Assembly: GCF_021155765.1 (NCBI RefSeq)
Contig: NC_060112.1
Coordinates: 23,090,501-23,154,500, forward strand
Direction: 5' to 3'
DNA length: 64,000 nt
Source: Diprion similis
Taxonomy: Eukaryota > Arthropoda > Insecta > Hymenoptera > Diprionidae
Part shown: piece by piece, positions 37,520 through 51,321 of the stretch
Layout: each line of letters opens with the position of its first letter
Position numbering within the stretch: position 1 is the first letter of the stretch
The notes under the pieces: generated by a model
The model's database searches: none
What the model was told of the DNA's origin: nothing
Seen by the model: the letters and a program-made list of their open reading frames with translations, nothing else
Program-made: the position numbers and the translations under genes

Positions 37520-37757
37520 CGGGATTCGTACGCACAGGAAAAACCTGAAAAACTGGGGAAACTCCGGGAATTTCTTACAGCAGGTCAGGGAAAAGTCAGG
37601 AAATTTCGAAAGTAAAACTGCAATTTTGAGTCTGTTGAAAAAATTTTCATTAATCAGTCGCATATTTCCTGAAATGTTACTGGAAAAATCCTATTTCCAG
37701 CCTGGAATATCAGGAAACGTGAGGGAATTTTAGATTCTAAAAAGCGTACGAACCCTG
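37520..37757. mobile_element. Non-autonomous element with GGGTTCGTACGC-type ends
   Basis: About 238 bp. The left end CGGGATTCGTACGC and the right end GCGTACGAACCCTG are inverted repeats with one or two mismatches. The interior repeats AAACCTG, GTCAGGGAAAAGTCAGG and GGGAATTT, a pattern I associate with very widespread animal repeats of this kind. No coding capacity. Confidence 0.55.
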
Positions 37758-37837
37758 TTCACCATTAAATTTTAGCTTATACTTTATTCATCTATTTTTT
37801 TATGTACTGTTATCGCCATTTTTTATGTATGTATATC

Positions 37838-38132
37838 CTTAAGGAGGGCAACCAGTTTAGGAGGTCGAAATTGTGGTCTTTTCCGTGAATTTTTTTTAAC
37901 AGGAAAGTAATAATCAGAATTTGTTAAAACTTGGAGGATATTTTGTTCATGTTTCGAAGTTGACTTTGTAAGTTTTTCAAGTAATTTCTGCCGGAAATAG
38001 TGGATAATATAAATAGTGGAGGAATAAAATATCCTCCAAGTTTCAACAAATTCTGATTATTCCTTCCCTGTTAAAAAAATTTCACGAAAAAGACCAAAAT
38101 TTCAGCCTCCTAAACTGTTTGTCCCACTTAAG
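37838..38132. mobile_element. TTAA-flanked MITE with long inverted repeats
   Basis: About 295 bp. The arms are about 105 bp. The left starts CTTAAGGAGGGCAACCAGTT and the reverse complement of the right starts CTTAAGTGGGACAAACAGTT. Both continue through TAGGAGG, TTTTAACAGG, AATAATCAGAATTTGTT and AACTTGGAGGATATTTT with few mismatches. A TTAA lies at each outer end, which fits the target site of piggyBac-type elements; that assignment is inference. It lies within a probable LINE 3' region. Confidence 0.7.
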
Positions 38133-38399
38133 TTCTTTTTCTAAACATGCTCTAGTCTAAATTCCTTCTCACTTCTGTTGTAATCATCATTTCTATTCCA
38201 TTACTTCACTCTGTTGTCTGTCCACACTTAGACATGATTGTTTTTGTGCATTAGGATAAGGTCTGTATTTACTAATTTCTCTCTTTGCATTGGATCATCT
38301 CTGTATCACACCGTTTTGTATTGCCTCATGGCTAATATGAGTTAGAGTATAAATTATTAAATATCGATCTATCAATCTCTCCGACTCTCTTGGCCACTC

Positions 38400-41300
38400 T
38401 TGACCTTCCCATTTCATGAAATCCGGACGAGAAATTTCGACAGCCATATGGAATATGACGAAAAATGCCATCGCCTAGGTATGTAAATACTGTGTTGATA
38501 TGTTTGGTTACAAAATCGACGTGTGGCTTATCACTGGATCTAACGATTCTACACTCTGATTTACTGGATTTTTATTTCGGAATAACCGACCGCGTCAAGT
38601 ATAAGAATAATAATTAGGTATTATTGCCGTGTGCAGGCATGCACCAGAAAATTAAGGCCAACCGTCACAAATCATTATATATCCATCATATTATTATACC
38701 TATACACAGTTTTACCTGCGTCGAAGTGACGAAATTTCGTAACATTTGGTCGGCTGATCGAGTTTTAATAAATATACGGACAAACGAGACCGACGGAAAT
38801 TCATTCGCAAATAACTATAATATATATATATATATATGCAGAGAAATTTCGGGTACAATTAATTACTGCATTGCGTGTATGATTCGTTTTTCTTTCTCTC
38901 TTCGAGCTTTCCCCCCTTTTTCTTTATCACCCTGTAATTGTAATTATAACGTAACGAAAAATTCGGAACGTAGGATATCGTTAAAAGGTAAAAGAAACCT
39001 AATTTTGCAATAAGTCAAATTCCAAGATAGGTATACTTGTACGCGTGATCGTGAAACGAGCTGATGAATATTAAACTACGTATACATATATAACACTGTC
39101 CTCGTTGTAAGAAAACTTATTGAGCCCAACACGTTACGGAATTAATTCTAAAACATAGAATAATTTCAATCACTGCTCGCTTATGTAATTAAGATATGTT
39201 TCCTGTAGAATTATAACTGCACTATTGCGATGGGGTATATAATATCATCATCATCATCATAATCGTTGTTGTCTCCAGTCTGCAAAACTAAACAAGTATG
39301 TATAGCGAAAGAGAAATTTTTGCTAAATCGGCGGCCTTCATAACAAGAAACCAATACCAAAAAGGTGGTTTTATAATTTAGCAATTACACACACACACCG
39401 GGTGAAAAAAAAAATTATAATTTTAATTGGTTCAACAAAATGTAAGACTTCGCATTTCGAAAAAGAGAGTTCATTTTTGGGGCAAGAGGTTTTTTTTTTC
39501 GTTGAAGCAGCGAAAGATTTCGTTACGTAATTTATAAACAGTTTTCTTTTGATAATAATGTTTTTTTTTTCAGTTTTTAAATCTTGCTTATTTTTTTTTT
39601 TTTTTTATTTATCAGAATTTACTCTCTTTCTCTTTCCTTGCGGCTGGCAAAGAAATATCAGTTTGGGTGAAATAATCAACTATGGTTTCTCATAATGTTT
39701 ACATGAGTGATTATTGGTGTATTGGCCGTCTGATTATATACTTGCATGTGACAAGAATATTAATTTTTCTTCATAGAAATTTTTTTTACGATAATTTTGC
39801 AGGATTTCATGTGAACTAATTAGTGAGATTTCTAGAATCTCATTGAATGTTCAAAATACTTTGAGTCACATATTATTGCGCAGAGTCAACATTTGTAATA
39901 AGATAGTATGTATTCTGTGGCTTTTGATGTCACCGATTACGAATATGAAATCAGATTAAAAAATTTCAAGATGGTGGATGAAAATTTTAAATTTCATCGA
40001 ATCTCGCATACTAAAGTCAATAAAAAGTATCGATTTTTGTCTAGTCAATTTATTATTCCTTCAATTTTCACCATTTTTTTTCAGTCATTTTGTTTATAAT
40101 ATTAGCAATTTATATTATATCGCAATAATTACTCTCGAGTATTGAAAACCTGTTAGTATACTGTCAGAAATATTTTAAAAAGTCCAAAGAAATATGGTGA
40201 AAAGTTCTCTAAGTATATAGAAATGGATATAAAACAGATGGTAAGAAACAAGTTTGTTTTGACGGTCAATATATGTTTAATTACGGTTGAAGTAAGTTAT
40301 TCCATTTTTTTTTTCTGTTTTTTCGTTGCTCTTTTTATTTCGTGAATAAAGATATTCATCGCCAAATATATTGGGTGGATAGAAAAATACCGAGTTAATG
40401 TAAAGATTTGTCAATAATGATGAATGAAGAAAAGAATGGAAGTGAGAAATTTTAATGCGGTTTTGAAAAACACGTGACACAAGAGAATTAAAAAAGTTTG
40501 ACCTTCTAATTAGAACGTATCTCGCGTGAACAAGTTTTGCAATATCAAGGTAAAATAACGGCCAGCTGACGTATGACATATACGAAATGAGGAAAATTTT
40601 CATCAAGCAAAACGAAAGCAGGAAACGGGAGGAGAGGAAGGAAGGAAGGGAGTCAAATCGCCGCAGTCAAATCAAAATATCTGCAACAAGAGATAAGGTT
40701 GAAAATTAAATAAGATTAGAAATAGAGATTTTTTTAAACCAACAGAAAATGATCTTGCATTGATCTAACATTTGTTGGATCAAAACGTTGGTCATTCAGA
40801 TTCAGACAATTACTTTTATATTAACTATATAATGCAGGTCGTTGAATTTAATATTTCGTTGACTGAACATCCTCTTAGTTGAGTTAAATAATAATTTGAT
40901 CAGCAGAAATATTTTTCATTTAGTTCATGCAACTTAAAAAATGTTATGTTCACCAAATATTCATTTCGAAGCAAGTTTTTTCAATTCAATGAATTTTTCC
41001 TTTTTTATTTTTTCTCTACATGTAGTGTCTTCGTATAATCAGGTAAACAATGTGCGATGCAGGAATTGTACGAAGAATATGAACAGATTAAATTCCCAGA
41101 GAAAAGGCGATGAAGGTTGCGGATTCGCAAATAGGCAATAAAGTTTGGCGTCGATCATTCACCTATGACATTTGCATTGCTACACGCGGTACGATTATGA
41201 GAAAAAAGAAAGGAATAAGTAAAAGAAAGAGTCACGTGGGAGCAGATTATTTATAATTGCATAATTCTCATCGGCATAACCCATATTATACGTACGATTT

Positions 41301-44300
41301 TTGACACCTGCGGTAAACAATTAAGCTTCTGAAGGTTTCCTTTCGAGAAACATGGATTGAAACACGTGCAGAGTAAGGCATGAATTACACTGATGAATAA
41401 TGAAAGTTGAATGAAATGAAAATGTTGAACAGAGGGAATAAAAAAAAGGATTGAAAAAACCGCGATCACTATGCATGGACGTTGAGTACAGGTAGAAAAA
41501 GTAAAATAAGATTCGTGACTTAGGCGAGAAATGAATTTTTTGTTCGGTTGTTTTGGGATTTTTTTTATCTTTCTATTTTTCTCTCTTTTTTCCGTTCAAA
41601 TTTTTTTTCACGCCAAACACTAATCGGCAAGCTGATACTCATGGACTTCTGGAGAATTCGACTCTACGTTAAGGTCTTTTATTTATTTTAACACGTTGGC
41701 ACGTATATATGTATATACATCTTGAAAACGTAAGGATTATTGCAAATATTGCCATTTAAGATGAAACGAAGCCTCGAAGATTTGCAGACACCGGATTCTC
41801 TTACTTCGAGAAACTTCGATTATTATCATACACCGATGATCGAGCTAATGTGAGTAGATGATGACTCTTATTACACATATATACAAGCCTCCTCGGTGGG
41901 TAGGGAAAAGTACCGTGGATGATGCAAATTGTCGCGCCAACTTTTTTCGATATCGTTGAGAATTTATAATTAATCGTTCAATATTATAGCGGTGTAATTA
42001 TTATACAGTATCAATTGAATTATTAATGAGAGCTGACAGAGACGCGCGGCACGCGAACGCCGAGAATATCACATAATGCCGGTGTACAGGCATGTATGGG
42101 GTGTAAAAAAACTGTAAGTCGTCATTTTACTAAAATATTCTCCAGGTCAAGATCGACGAAGATCATTAAAGATATGTTTTTCAATATCAAATGAGGTGAA
42201 TAAATTTTATGATCCCAAAAAATTCTACTCGTAGGTAGGATCAAAGATTTCTGGGACTAATGATCTGTGAAAAATTACGATTCGACAAACCACCGAATTG
42301 TTTTACAGATTATTTAGTGAATTCTCGTCATAGTTCGACAAACCGATTTTTGAGTCTCTGGTTCATGAAACACGATGAATGTCAGCATCAACATAGCTGA
42401 CGAGCACGAGTACTCGAAGAATCTTGAAATGATTTTTATTTCTTCGTAACATTTTGCGGGGACTAATAGTTTGGTTTTTTTTTTTTTTACACTCGGTAGA
42501 TTATAATTGAGCGTGTGCAAACATATAAAGTGATATAAATGTGTAAACAACCGGTGAAAAACATATTGTGGATACATTATACATATACATGTATACATAG
42601 AGAACGTCTAGGAAACAAATGACCTAACATTATAGGTATATTAATGTCATTAGATTCGAGAAGCTTCCTCTCGACGAACTAGTCATGCAAATATTCGTGC
42701 AATACATACTTATGACATGCAAGGTATTGGTGAATAAGTGGCCTCGCTATTATACGTATTATGGGAAGGGGGTAAGAAAAAAGTAAAACAAAAGGAAATG
42801 AATTTTGAAAGAAAAAAAATCAGCCGATACAATATTAAACAAAATACAAAAAGTGCAGAAACACAAAAGAAAGAGAGAGAATGAATGATTTCTCAGCTAT
42901 TTATCTTACAAACCAATTAACTAATATATTATAATATTGTAAGACAATCTTTTAAGATACGCTTGAATGTTGTAAGTATAAATTGAGCTTTAGCGGTAAG
43001 GCGTTATGCATTTTTATCCCTGCCCGTAAAATAGACATTTTTGAGCACTTCTTGTTCTTCGTGATCTCATGACAATATTTTCAGCCTTCCTTGTTAGTTT
43101 TTCATTCATATCTCCTACTAGCACTATCTTATTTTCTAATCGTTTCGACAACATACCTTTTACAAGTTTTAAGAGAGAGAGATAGAGAGAGGGAACCTCT
43201 AATTGCAAGAGTTGTTATTGTTACTAAACACGGCTGTGGTGTGACGTAAATCCATTATAATTATGTGACAAATAGGAAAACAGTCACATTCTGGTCACAT
43301 TACATATTGCACACGCTTGTGTTTTTACCAGTCATTGCGATCGATTGTAAATTATTGGTGCACCGATCGATTATGCGCATCTATTGACATCGGGGGAGTA
43401 AAATGTCTCGGAATTATTGCACTGCAAGCATGATGTACATACGTACCCATAAATTATGCAGATATAGTTATAATGTATTATCAAATAAACTGAATTCTGT
43501 GCACAGAAGTTACTGTGTAAGCTGTGCAATGTACAAGGGGCACTTGAATGAAAAAAAAAGTAAATTAAAGAAAAAAAGATAAATATCCTCAACATGCATA
43601 ATGCACAGAATGTTGCTGACCGAACCATATGGGTAGAATCGATTTCCGCCAGTATTTCAAATATTCAAACAGCTTACATGTTCAATTTTGGTTATACGAC
43701 TGCAGCTGTTTAACGTCAGCGTGACTTTATCTTTGAAAACAATGACAAATGAAATTTACAGACGTAATTTCCGGTGTCGTAATTTTTGTCGGATGATTAG
43801 AAGTTGAAGAGTTATCTAATGTGGAGAATATATATATATATAAATATTCCACGCATAGATGTGTATATATATTATTGAAAATGTCTTTGCACTAGCAAAT
43901 TATTCTACGCACATCCGCATAAGTTATGTTTATCGAACTGTCGTCATTTCTCGAGAAATATGTTCATATAAGTATATATAAGCAAGGCGAAAATAATAAT
44001 GATAAAAAGAATATAAAAAGCTTGTTCTAACAAACTTCAGTAGAGTGCAATTACCGTAGACCGTAACATTATGATGTGTATAAAAAATTTGTGTAAAATT
44101 TTTTGTAAAATGAATTATTGTCGTTTTTTTCTTTCAATTTGATTCTTCAGTAGGTATGCGTATCTCTCTGTATAAATTTTTCACAAATTTCTCGATAGTA
44201 CAGAATTTAAGATCGACGTACCGGAAATTTGATCAGAAAAACAAAAAAGTCGTATCGATGTTATAACCAATTGATAAGGTAGCAGCTGTACTTATCATTT

Positions 44301-44450
44301 TTTTCGAATTGCGTGATTATGAGGTCACGAGAAATTCAAAGTAAGTTACCGAACTGCTATTTTTTTACGCGAAGTCGTCGCAGGGTAAAATCCGCGGGAA
44401 AAAACGAGTTTTAAAATTACATGCGGAGCAATAGAAGGCAGTGTACCTAA
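38400..44450. other. AT-rich non-coding stretch
   Basis: No supportable gene. Contains small TA and ATC runs (about 38820-38838 and 39248-39262), long T runs at 39540-39605, and an ACACACACCGGGTG followed by A-run at about 39390-39415. Confidence 0.5.
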
Positions 44451-44453
44451 AAC

Positions 44454-45070
44454 CATGTAGTACTTCTACCCTTACCGACCGAGGAAACTCACCCTTTTTC
44501 TTTTTATATTAAAATAAACAAACTAACGGAAATGGTTCAAATTTCGACGGTGCATCACTCTTTCGTAGCGGAATTCAGGAGAATGACTCATATCCCGAAA
44601 ATCGTCAAAAAATGTGTGATTGCCAAATTTCCAAAAATTGCATAGCTATGATACTTTAAAATGAGCCACCGTGAGACTATTATCATGCAATATTGAGGCT
44701 GCTAGACGAGAATTAGTAATTACAATAATTTCGTAAATGTTACTTACGAAATTATTGTAATCACTAGTTCTCCTCTAGCGACCTTGATATTGCATGAAAA
44801 CAATGTCACGATTGCTCATTTTACTCCTCATTTTTTCCGGGATGGCGGAAGGTATCTCAGCTATACATTTTTTAAAAATGTGGAAATAGTGGGACTTGTC
44901 AAAACATTACAAATCTCTTTGATGATCTTCGGGATATGAAGATTTTTCCTGAATTCCGTTAGGAAAGAGTGTTGCGTCATCGAAATTTGTACCCTTTGTT
45001 CGTTTGTTTATTTACCACAAGAAAAAAACCGCCGAGTTTACTCGGTCGGTAAAGGTAGGAGTGCTACATG
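44454..45070. mobile_element. 617-bp snapback (foldback) element
   Basis: Nearly the whole element is one inverted repeat. Outer ends: CATGTAGTACTTCTACCCTT (44454 on) against the reverse complement CATGTAGCACTCCTACCTTT of the right end (45070 back), continuing ACCGACCGAG and AAACTC. Inner ends: ATTACAATAATTTCGTAA (44719-44736) pairs perfectly with TTACGAAATTATTGTAAT (44744-44761) around a 7-nt loop. The right arm is about 40 bp longer than the left. No coding capacity. It would fold into a very long hairpin if transcribed. Confidence 0.75.
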
Positions 45071-45779
45071 CTCTTAAATGCAGCACCTGAGACCCCGATC
45101 CAGACGTGACGTAGACGTCGCAAATCAAGACACGCACGTCATGAGAAAATTCCAGCTCTAATATATCACAGACTGAAAAACTAGTTTCTCGATTATTGTT
45201 CGGCTTGGCTGCGTAGGAAACAACGGAGCTGCTCAAGGAGCCCCGGAGAAAATTACACCCCGTAGTCGTCCTCGAGTGTACTGTGGAATTTTACGGGATA
45301 CCATTTGCGGAAGGTCTTGGTATAAGAACCAGAATGACGAGGGTCTCGAGGCCACGAGGCCACGATCAACGCGGCCCTTTTCACTCAGGTCAACAGCCGC
45401 TAGCTGGCCTTTGTGCAATTGTTCATGTTCACCTTCAGACTTGCGGCATACTTCGCAGCGGAGTTTGTCGCAAATTCAATCTGTTCTATTCTCTCGGCAG
45501 GTGTGCGGCAGATACAGACAGATACGTCTGTGTATAACATAAGCTGACTTGAATGGATACATAAGCTGATCCCACATGGTGTTTAAACGCGTTTTCTAAA
45601 TCCTTCAATGATACGGTGTCGTTAAACAGCCCACCGACCCACGCGCTATGGTTTATATCTTACTAAATAATCGCATAATTTCATACCTTCGAATGTTCAT
45701 ATTTTTCACTGCTTTTCTTTCTTGCTGTTTACTTGCACATCGTGTCATTTGGAGGAAATGTCGCATAGTCAATATGACG

Positions 45780-46012
45780 CAGAGTAAATCCGCCTACATT
45801 TATGCAATTCAGAGTACATTTTGTTGATGCCCGCCTGCATTTCGGCAACTCAATGTACGATGTACCCGATCGATATTTGTTTCACGGTTTGTGATTGGAG
45901 AGATTGAGGAGTTGGCCAATCGTCACAAATGAGACAAAAGACGGTCGGTAAAGTGTTCTCATGGCTGCCTAAAATAAGAGAACTCTGAATTGCATAAAAG
46001 TAGGCGAATCAC
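45780..46012. mobile_element. MITE, family A copy 2
   Basis: The left end shares GAGTAAATCCGCCTACATTT, ATGCAATTC and AGAGTACATTTT with the copy at 8503-8722. The reverse complement of the right end reads ATTCGCCTACTTTTATGCAA, then TTCAGAGTT. As in copy 1, a shorter direct copy of the end follows inside the left arm (CCGCCTGCATTTCGGCAACT). The interior differs from copy 1. Confidence 0.7.
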
Positions 46013-46029
46013 GCCGCCTTAATTTTGCT

Positions 46030-49000
46030 CGTATTGTATTTCCATGGAATGCAGAAGCAGAAGCAGAAGCGAGAGGGAATTCCGAATTTGAGACATCTTT
46101 GTGGTAGACATAATATTTTCTCAAATTATTGAAAGTCATTTGATGCACAACGCTTGGAATAAAAAGAAGAGATAAGGTGAATCGAGCTCTGACGATGAGT
46201 GAAAAATGTTTTTCAACGAGAATTGATTTTCATCAGCGGAAATCCGTTCGTTTCCATTTCCGTAATCGCATAAGTGTAAAATGAATTTGTTTTTTTTTTC
46301 TTCTTCAATTTGGTTACAAATGATTATATATTCGCAGATTCATCTTGAACTTTGACTTGCTGGTTACTGAAACAGAAACGGATATTGCAAAGGTATGAAT
46401 AAACATGAGGGTCGTGAATCGGACAAATGTTTGACCAAAGAAATCATTTCTCTATTCCGCCTCCGCCCTTCTGTTTAATTTATGTGTTTACACGACCGTC
46501 CGACAACTTCTTTCGTTCAGCGAAACCTTCGCTGAGTGCGATTTTAATTTTTCAGTTTCTTCCATCAATTGGTAAATGAAATTGAAAATAAAACTCATAA
46601 TTCACGATCCATTATCCTCTAGAGTTTCGCCTAACTATCGTATAGTAATTTAAATTGACAATATTATACATATTTTCGACAGGAAATAACTGTTTCTGTT
46701 CCTGCGATTGTCTTGGAGATTTTGTAATCACTGGGATGATACGTCGATAAGTAAATTAGCGAAAGGAAACGCGTAAATTCTTATTATTCATTCTAGGTAG
46801 CCTGAGGTAGATGACCTACCGTTTTCTCGGCACATTCTCGCAATCCGAGGTCTTAACAAGCAGTTTGAATAATATCTAATCAGTTTAGACAGATCAATTA
46901 ACTTCATTTCATTTCACGGCCGATCGAACGATCAAGATTAGATCATAGCGATGTTTGTAATTGCTCATGCCATGTCCATGACTGAAGTGTCAAAAGTTCT
47001 GGATAAACATATTATCTCCGCATGCACCACCGCTCTGATTGATATTGCAGCAGTATTTATTTTTTATTAAAAAAAATTTTTCTACCACTTAATAATAATG
47101 TACGATGTTGGATACAGTGCAGATATCGCTGCACTTGCGGTATTGCAGGTAAATATAAGTATACACATAAAAGTCTGCACGCAGATATATTATTAAACAA
47201 TAGTTGTCATGAAGATGAATTGCAATGAATTTATGCAAATACGTGCATGATAGGTATAAGAAATATTCCATTCCACATGTATCCGCGTACAATGCGCATG
47301 CATGTATATTAATACATAAATGACTGTCTAACTTTATTTATCTTATGGCCGTGCTGGATAGATTTGTCCGTTAGTTTACCACTTGAATTATAATCGCAGA
47401 ATTACCCATTGACGTTTAAAGCTACAATTTGCGCTGCCACCGATTGGCAGCAGTAATAACAATGTCAGTGCCGATGATATACGCACTTTTTACATCGCGA
47501 TGATTATTTTCATTCCTTTTTTGCCGCGTTTTTGTTCAGGAAACTTTGTTTATCATGGTGTTTTTTTACCGCTCGTTCTCTCCTTCGATTCGTCGCATGT
47601 GTTACTCAGCTTCACCGCGTGTGCGTGTTACGAGTTACTATAGTACATCGAGAAAAAAATGAATTAATTACAGTTTATACCAGAAAATTCTATAGTACAA
47701 TTTTTGTCGCTACAACAGCGCTTTGGATTTTGTTTGAAATACAAGAAAGTGTGCTGCAAGATATAAATATTTAATCTGATTATAGTTAACAAAACTGCGC
47801 TTTTTTGCTATTGTAAGGTTGAATCTCTTTCTTGAAGTTTACTACATTCTGTTCAGTTAAATAAGGCCTCAACATTATTTTGTTGTTACACCGACGGTTG
47901 GAAGAAAATATTTCACGAATGGTACCCTGGTCAAAAGAATAGTAACACGTGCGCATATTATTTTCTGTTTATACTTTGAAAACTGATTTTCATTTTAAAT
48001 TTTGAATCCGGAACTACGTTGTACGGTTATGGTAAAAATATGAAAATAGTCAAGGACCGTAAAGTGACAACGACCACGACGCGTGAATTAAGTTCCTGGC
48101 GAATATTCTGGACATCGAGAAGCGATCGCTGAAAAATTAATAATACAGCAGTGAATTCAAATTAGCAATACTTGGGAGTATTTCTGTTTCTTTGTTGTGT
48201 GTATAATATGTCTGTATCTCCGCCGATCGAACAGGAAGATTATACGTGTTTTTAATCTCTTTACACAGGCTGTTATTTGTTGTTATTTAATCGTCTGAAT
48301 ATGAACAGTGTAAATCGCTGGTGGAATTCGGAATATTTGTACGTATAAGAAAACTTTACGTTTAATTAAATAAGAATAAAAGTCAATAAAATATTTTTAT
48401 TTTGTCTGTAAAGAAATTTTATTTTGTCTAACCGGAAGGTTAAACGGCTTACTTTAGTTTCGTAGTGTGATCGTAAACAAATATTTGCATTATTATACAT
48501 TAAGTTGAATATTTTTCTCCCCAATGCCGCATGACTCGACTGAAAATTACCGATTTGACACTTTAAACTGTGGAATGCGGGAAGCTCTGATTATCATTAA
48601 GGTATTGCCGATCTAATTTTGACGTTTTGACACGTTTATTATATGTACATACATGTACAATCCGCATCGGGTCAAGTCAACGAACACAAATGTAATGAAT
48701 AATTCATTGTTGTCATTATCATTCGACGTTGTTTTCTTGCCCTTCAAATCGTATTTCATGCAGACTATAAATGATCAGAAATTAGGTACTATGTTTTCCG
48801 TTTATTTCATGGAGTTCGGTTGTTTTTTTTTCATCCGGGTAGATATAATTGAGCACCTTGAAATTAAATGGCCTCGCATAGGTTTGGATCGAAGTGTTTT
48901 CTGCAAATAGAGGTTAAATACCTTGGCGTTGGGGAATTCCACTTTAATAATCTTACACGCGAAGGAATAATTGCTATTTGGGTAATAAAATATTATTGTA

Positions 49001-51320
49001 TGTGCGGCCCGAATCCAGGATGACTTTCAATGCACCTCATACCTTGCTGTAGCAATCTGCGAAAAAGCAGTCTGATGGAAAAGATGTTAAAATAAAAAAA
49101 TTGTAAAAGCAGGTTTTTAAAACTGAAACTGAAGTGCATTTATACGTTGAACTCTCAAAGAATCTCTCCTTATGTAGTCGAAAATAAAGTAATGAATAAG
49201 AAGGGCAAATTAAAAGTGAATATAATAAACTTGATATTAGGATCGCTGGAAGTGAATTGTAAAAAACGGTAATACGTATTTTTAGCAAGACAGAAATTCT
49301 TTAATTATAATCTGCGTGACGAGTTTACATGCAACATATGAAGTCATTACAGTCCATCTTTGTTAGTTTTAGTCGATAGTGTTAATTGGACAAAATTTCC
49401 GACATAATCCATCGAATTGATCTCTGACGTTGAAAAGTGACACAGCAATGGATGAGTGCTGATGATCAACGATAGAGTTTTTGGGGCATTTCTACTTAAT
49501 TGACTTGAGTCATCGCTTCTACGTCTCCATTACAATTTTCTGTGAACCAATTTGGAAAATAGAAGAATATCCTTCGACGTTCGGACTTACGTTGCGGCAT
49601 TGATATATAATTTGTTCTGAATTGCACGCACGTCCGAATCTACGTCATCTCGCGATAATTTGACGATCGGTTTCTTGTTTAAACCTCGTGCAGGTGTGAA
49701 AGTTGAGGAAGCCAATCGCATGGACATGTAAGTTCAAAATTGAGAGAAGCTATAGCAAATTGACCTTGATAATTTAGTCGAAATTATTTGCACGCAACGC
49801 GGTTCGCTCTCTTAATTAATCAGACAGGTAGAAAGTTGTTTTCTCTTTTTTGGAACATTCTCGCATATGAAATTGTTCGTTCAATATAGTATGCATCAAT
49901 ATCTATAGTTTCGTTTCATCTACTGGCATTAGAGCTAGATATGGGCGAGAATTTAATAAATTCAAATAAAAATTGCGAGTATGTTACCCATACTTCGATA
50001 CGTTGATCGTTTCACAGAAATCGGACAATCATTTAGTCCATCGAATTTGAAAAGTAAGTAGGTCGTTCGTTAAAGTTAATTCGTCTTTTAAATTGATGAT
50101 AATGTTTCAGCAAAATTAATATTTTTACATTGCATGGTTCGGTGGAGTTCAAACTATTGGGAGTGTTTCTTATTTATAATTTTAAGACAACGAAGACGAA
50201 GAAGAAGACAAAATAATTCATTAATAGTTTATATGAAATCAAGTTTCTTCTCCGCAACGGATAACGTTCGATTGACGTAGGAAATAATAACAAATATTCT
50301 GGAGACGTCAGTAGACAATAAATACTGTCAGGGAATGCTCGTTCAACTATTTACATTTACTTAAATGGTATTATGGATAAGCGACCAGAATAGGAATTTA
50401 AATAAGCTAAGATCATAGACCGGTAGATATTCAGGGTTGCGGTCCATGAGCAAATATGTGTCTTTTTTAGCACTAATACTTCACTGAAAGTTGAAGCCGC
50501 ACTGAAACTAAATTCGGTAATCACTTGAAATTTCCAAACTCTTGAAAATATATTTCGCACACGGTATTTGAAAACCCAAACGTTCCAAAACTAGAAAAAT
50601 TAGAAATGTTCCTTGAGCTGAACGATAAGGAAAAACGTTGGAATTTTCATTATTCGGGGAATATTTGCGGAATTTGCCGCAGATTAGTATATGGAACATT
50701 TGTCAAATACAGAAATCAATTCGTTTCTTATAATTGTATATGCAATAGCTAATTTTGTAACTCGAATCGTCGATATCTGCGATTTTTCCCTATATATCAT
50801 GATCAACATGGTTTACCATCGGTGTTCACAAAACCGCAGATCGCTCAAATCTTAATTAATTAATTAAGTAAAAATGATTTTTTACTGTTTTGAATATCTT
50901 TGGAATTGAACTATAATTGTGGAAAAATGTACCAATGATCCACCTGATAAACAGAAAACAGTATTAACTTGATAAAACGGAACAGAATTCGCAAGATTAA
51001 TGAGTAGAAAAAGAGATAAGGAAAATCTTATGAATAATGGAGATGATAAATGAGGTTACCGACCGCAGTCTCTGCAGTTACCGACTCGATCAGATGACTC
51101 GATTGGTAATGACAGAAGACTTCCATCACTACCGAGGCAATTACTGCTGATTACAAACTTACAAACGCTCCAGTCGGCTGTCTCTAGACTTTTTCGTTCG
51201 TGATTGATTCTAGTTTGGCTGCGTCCGCTGCGTCAAAACCGTAGTTGAAACTAGGTTAATAAACGCGAAGTATTTGGAACACGTTTTCTCACAGTAGCCG
51301 ACAGATTTATTGTCTATAAA
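46030..51320. other. AT-rich non-coding stretch upstream of U2A'
   Basis: No gene is supported. A GCAGAA run of about 3 units lies near 46053-46072. No TATA box is obvious ahead of the U2A' start. Confidence 0.5.
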
Positions 51321-51321
51321 A

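Noticed and set aside
45233..45542. Possible carboxylesterase start (reading VEFYGIPFAEG)
   Set aside because: Only seven residues resemble the FxGIPYAEPP motif. The frame is short with an upstream stop, lacks the following conserved residues, and other frames are open too.
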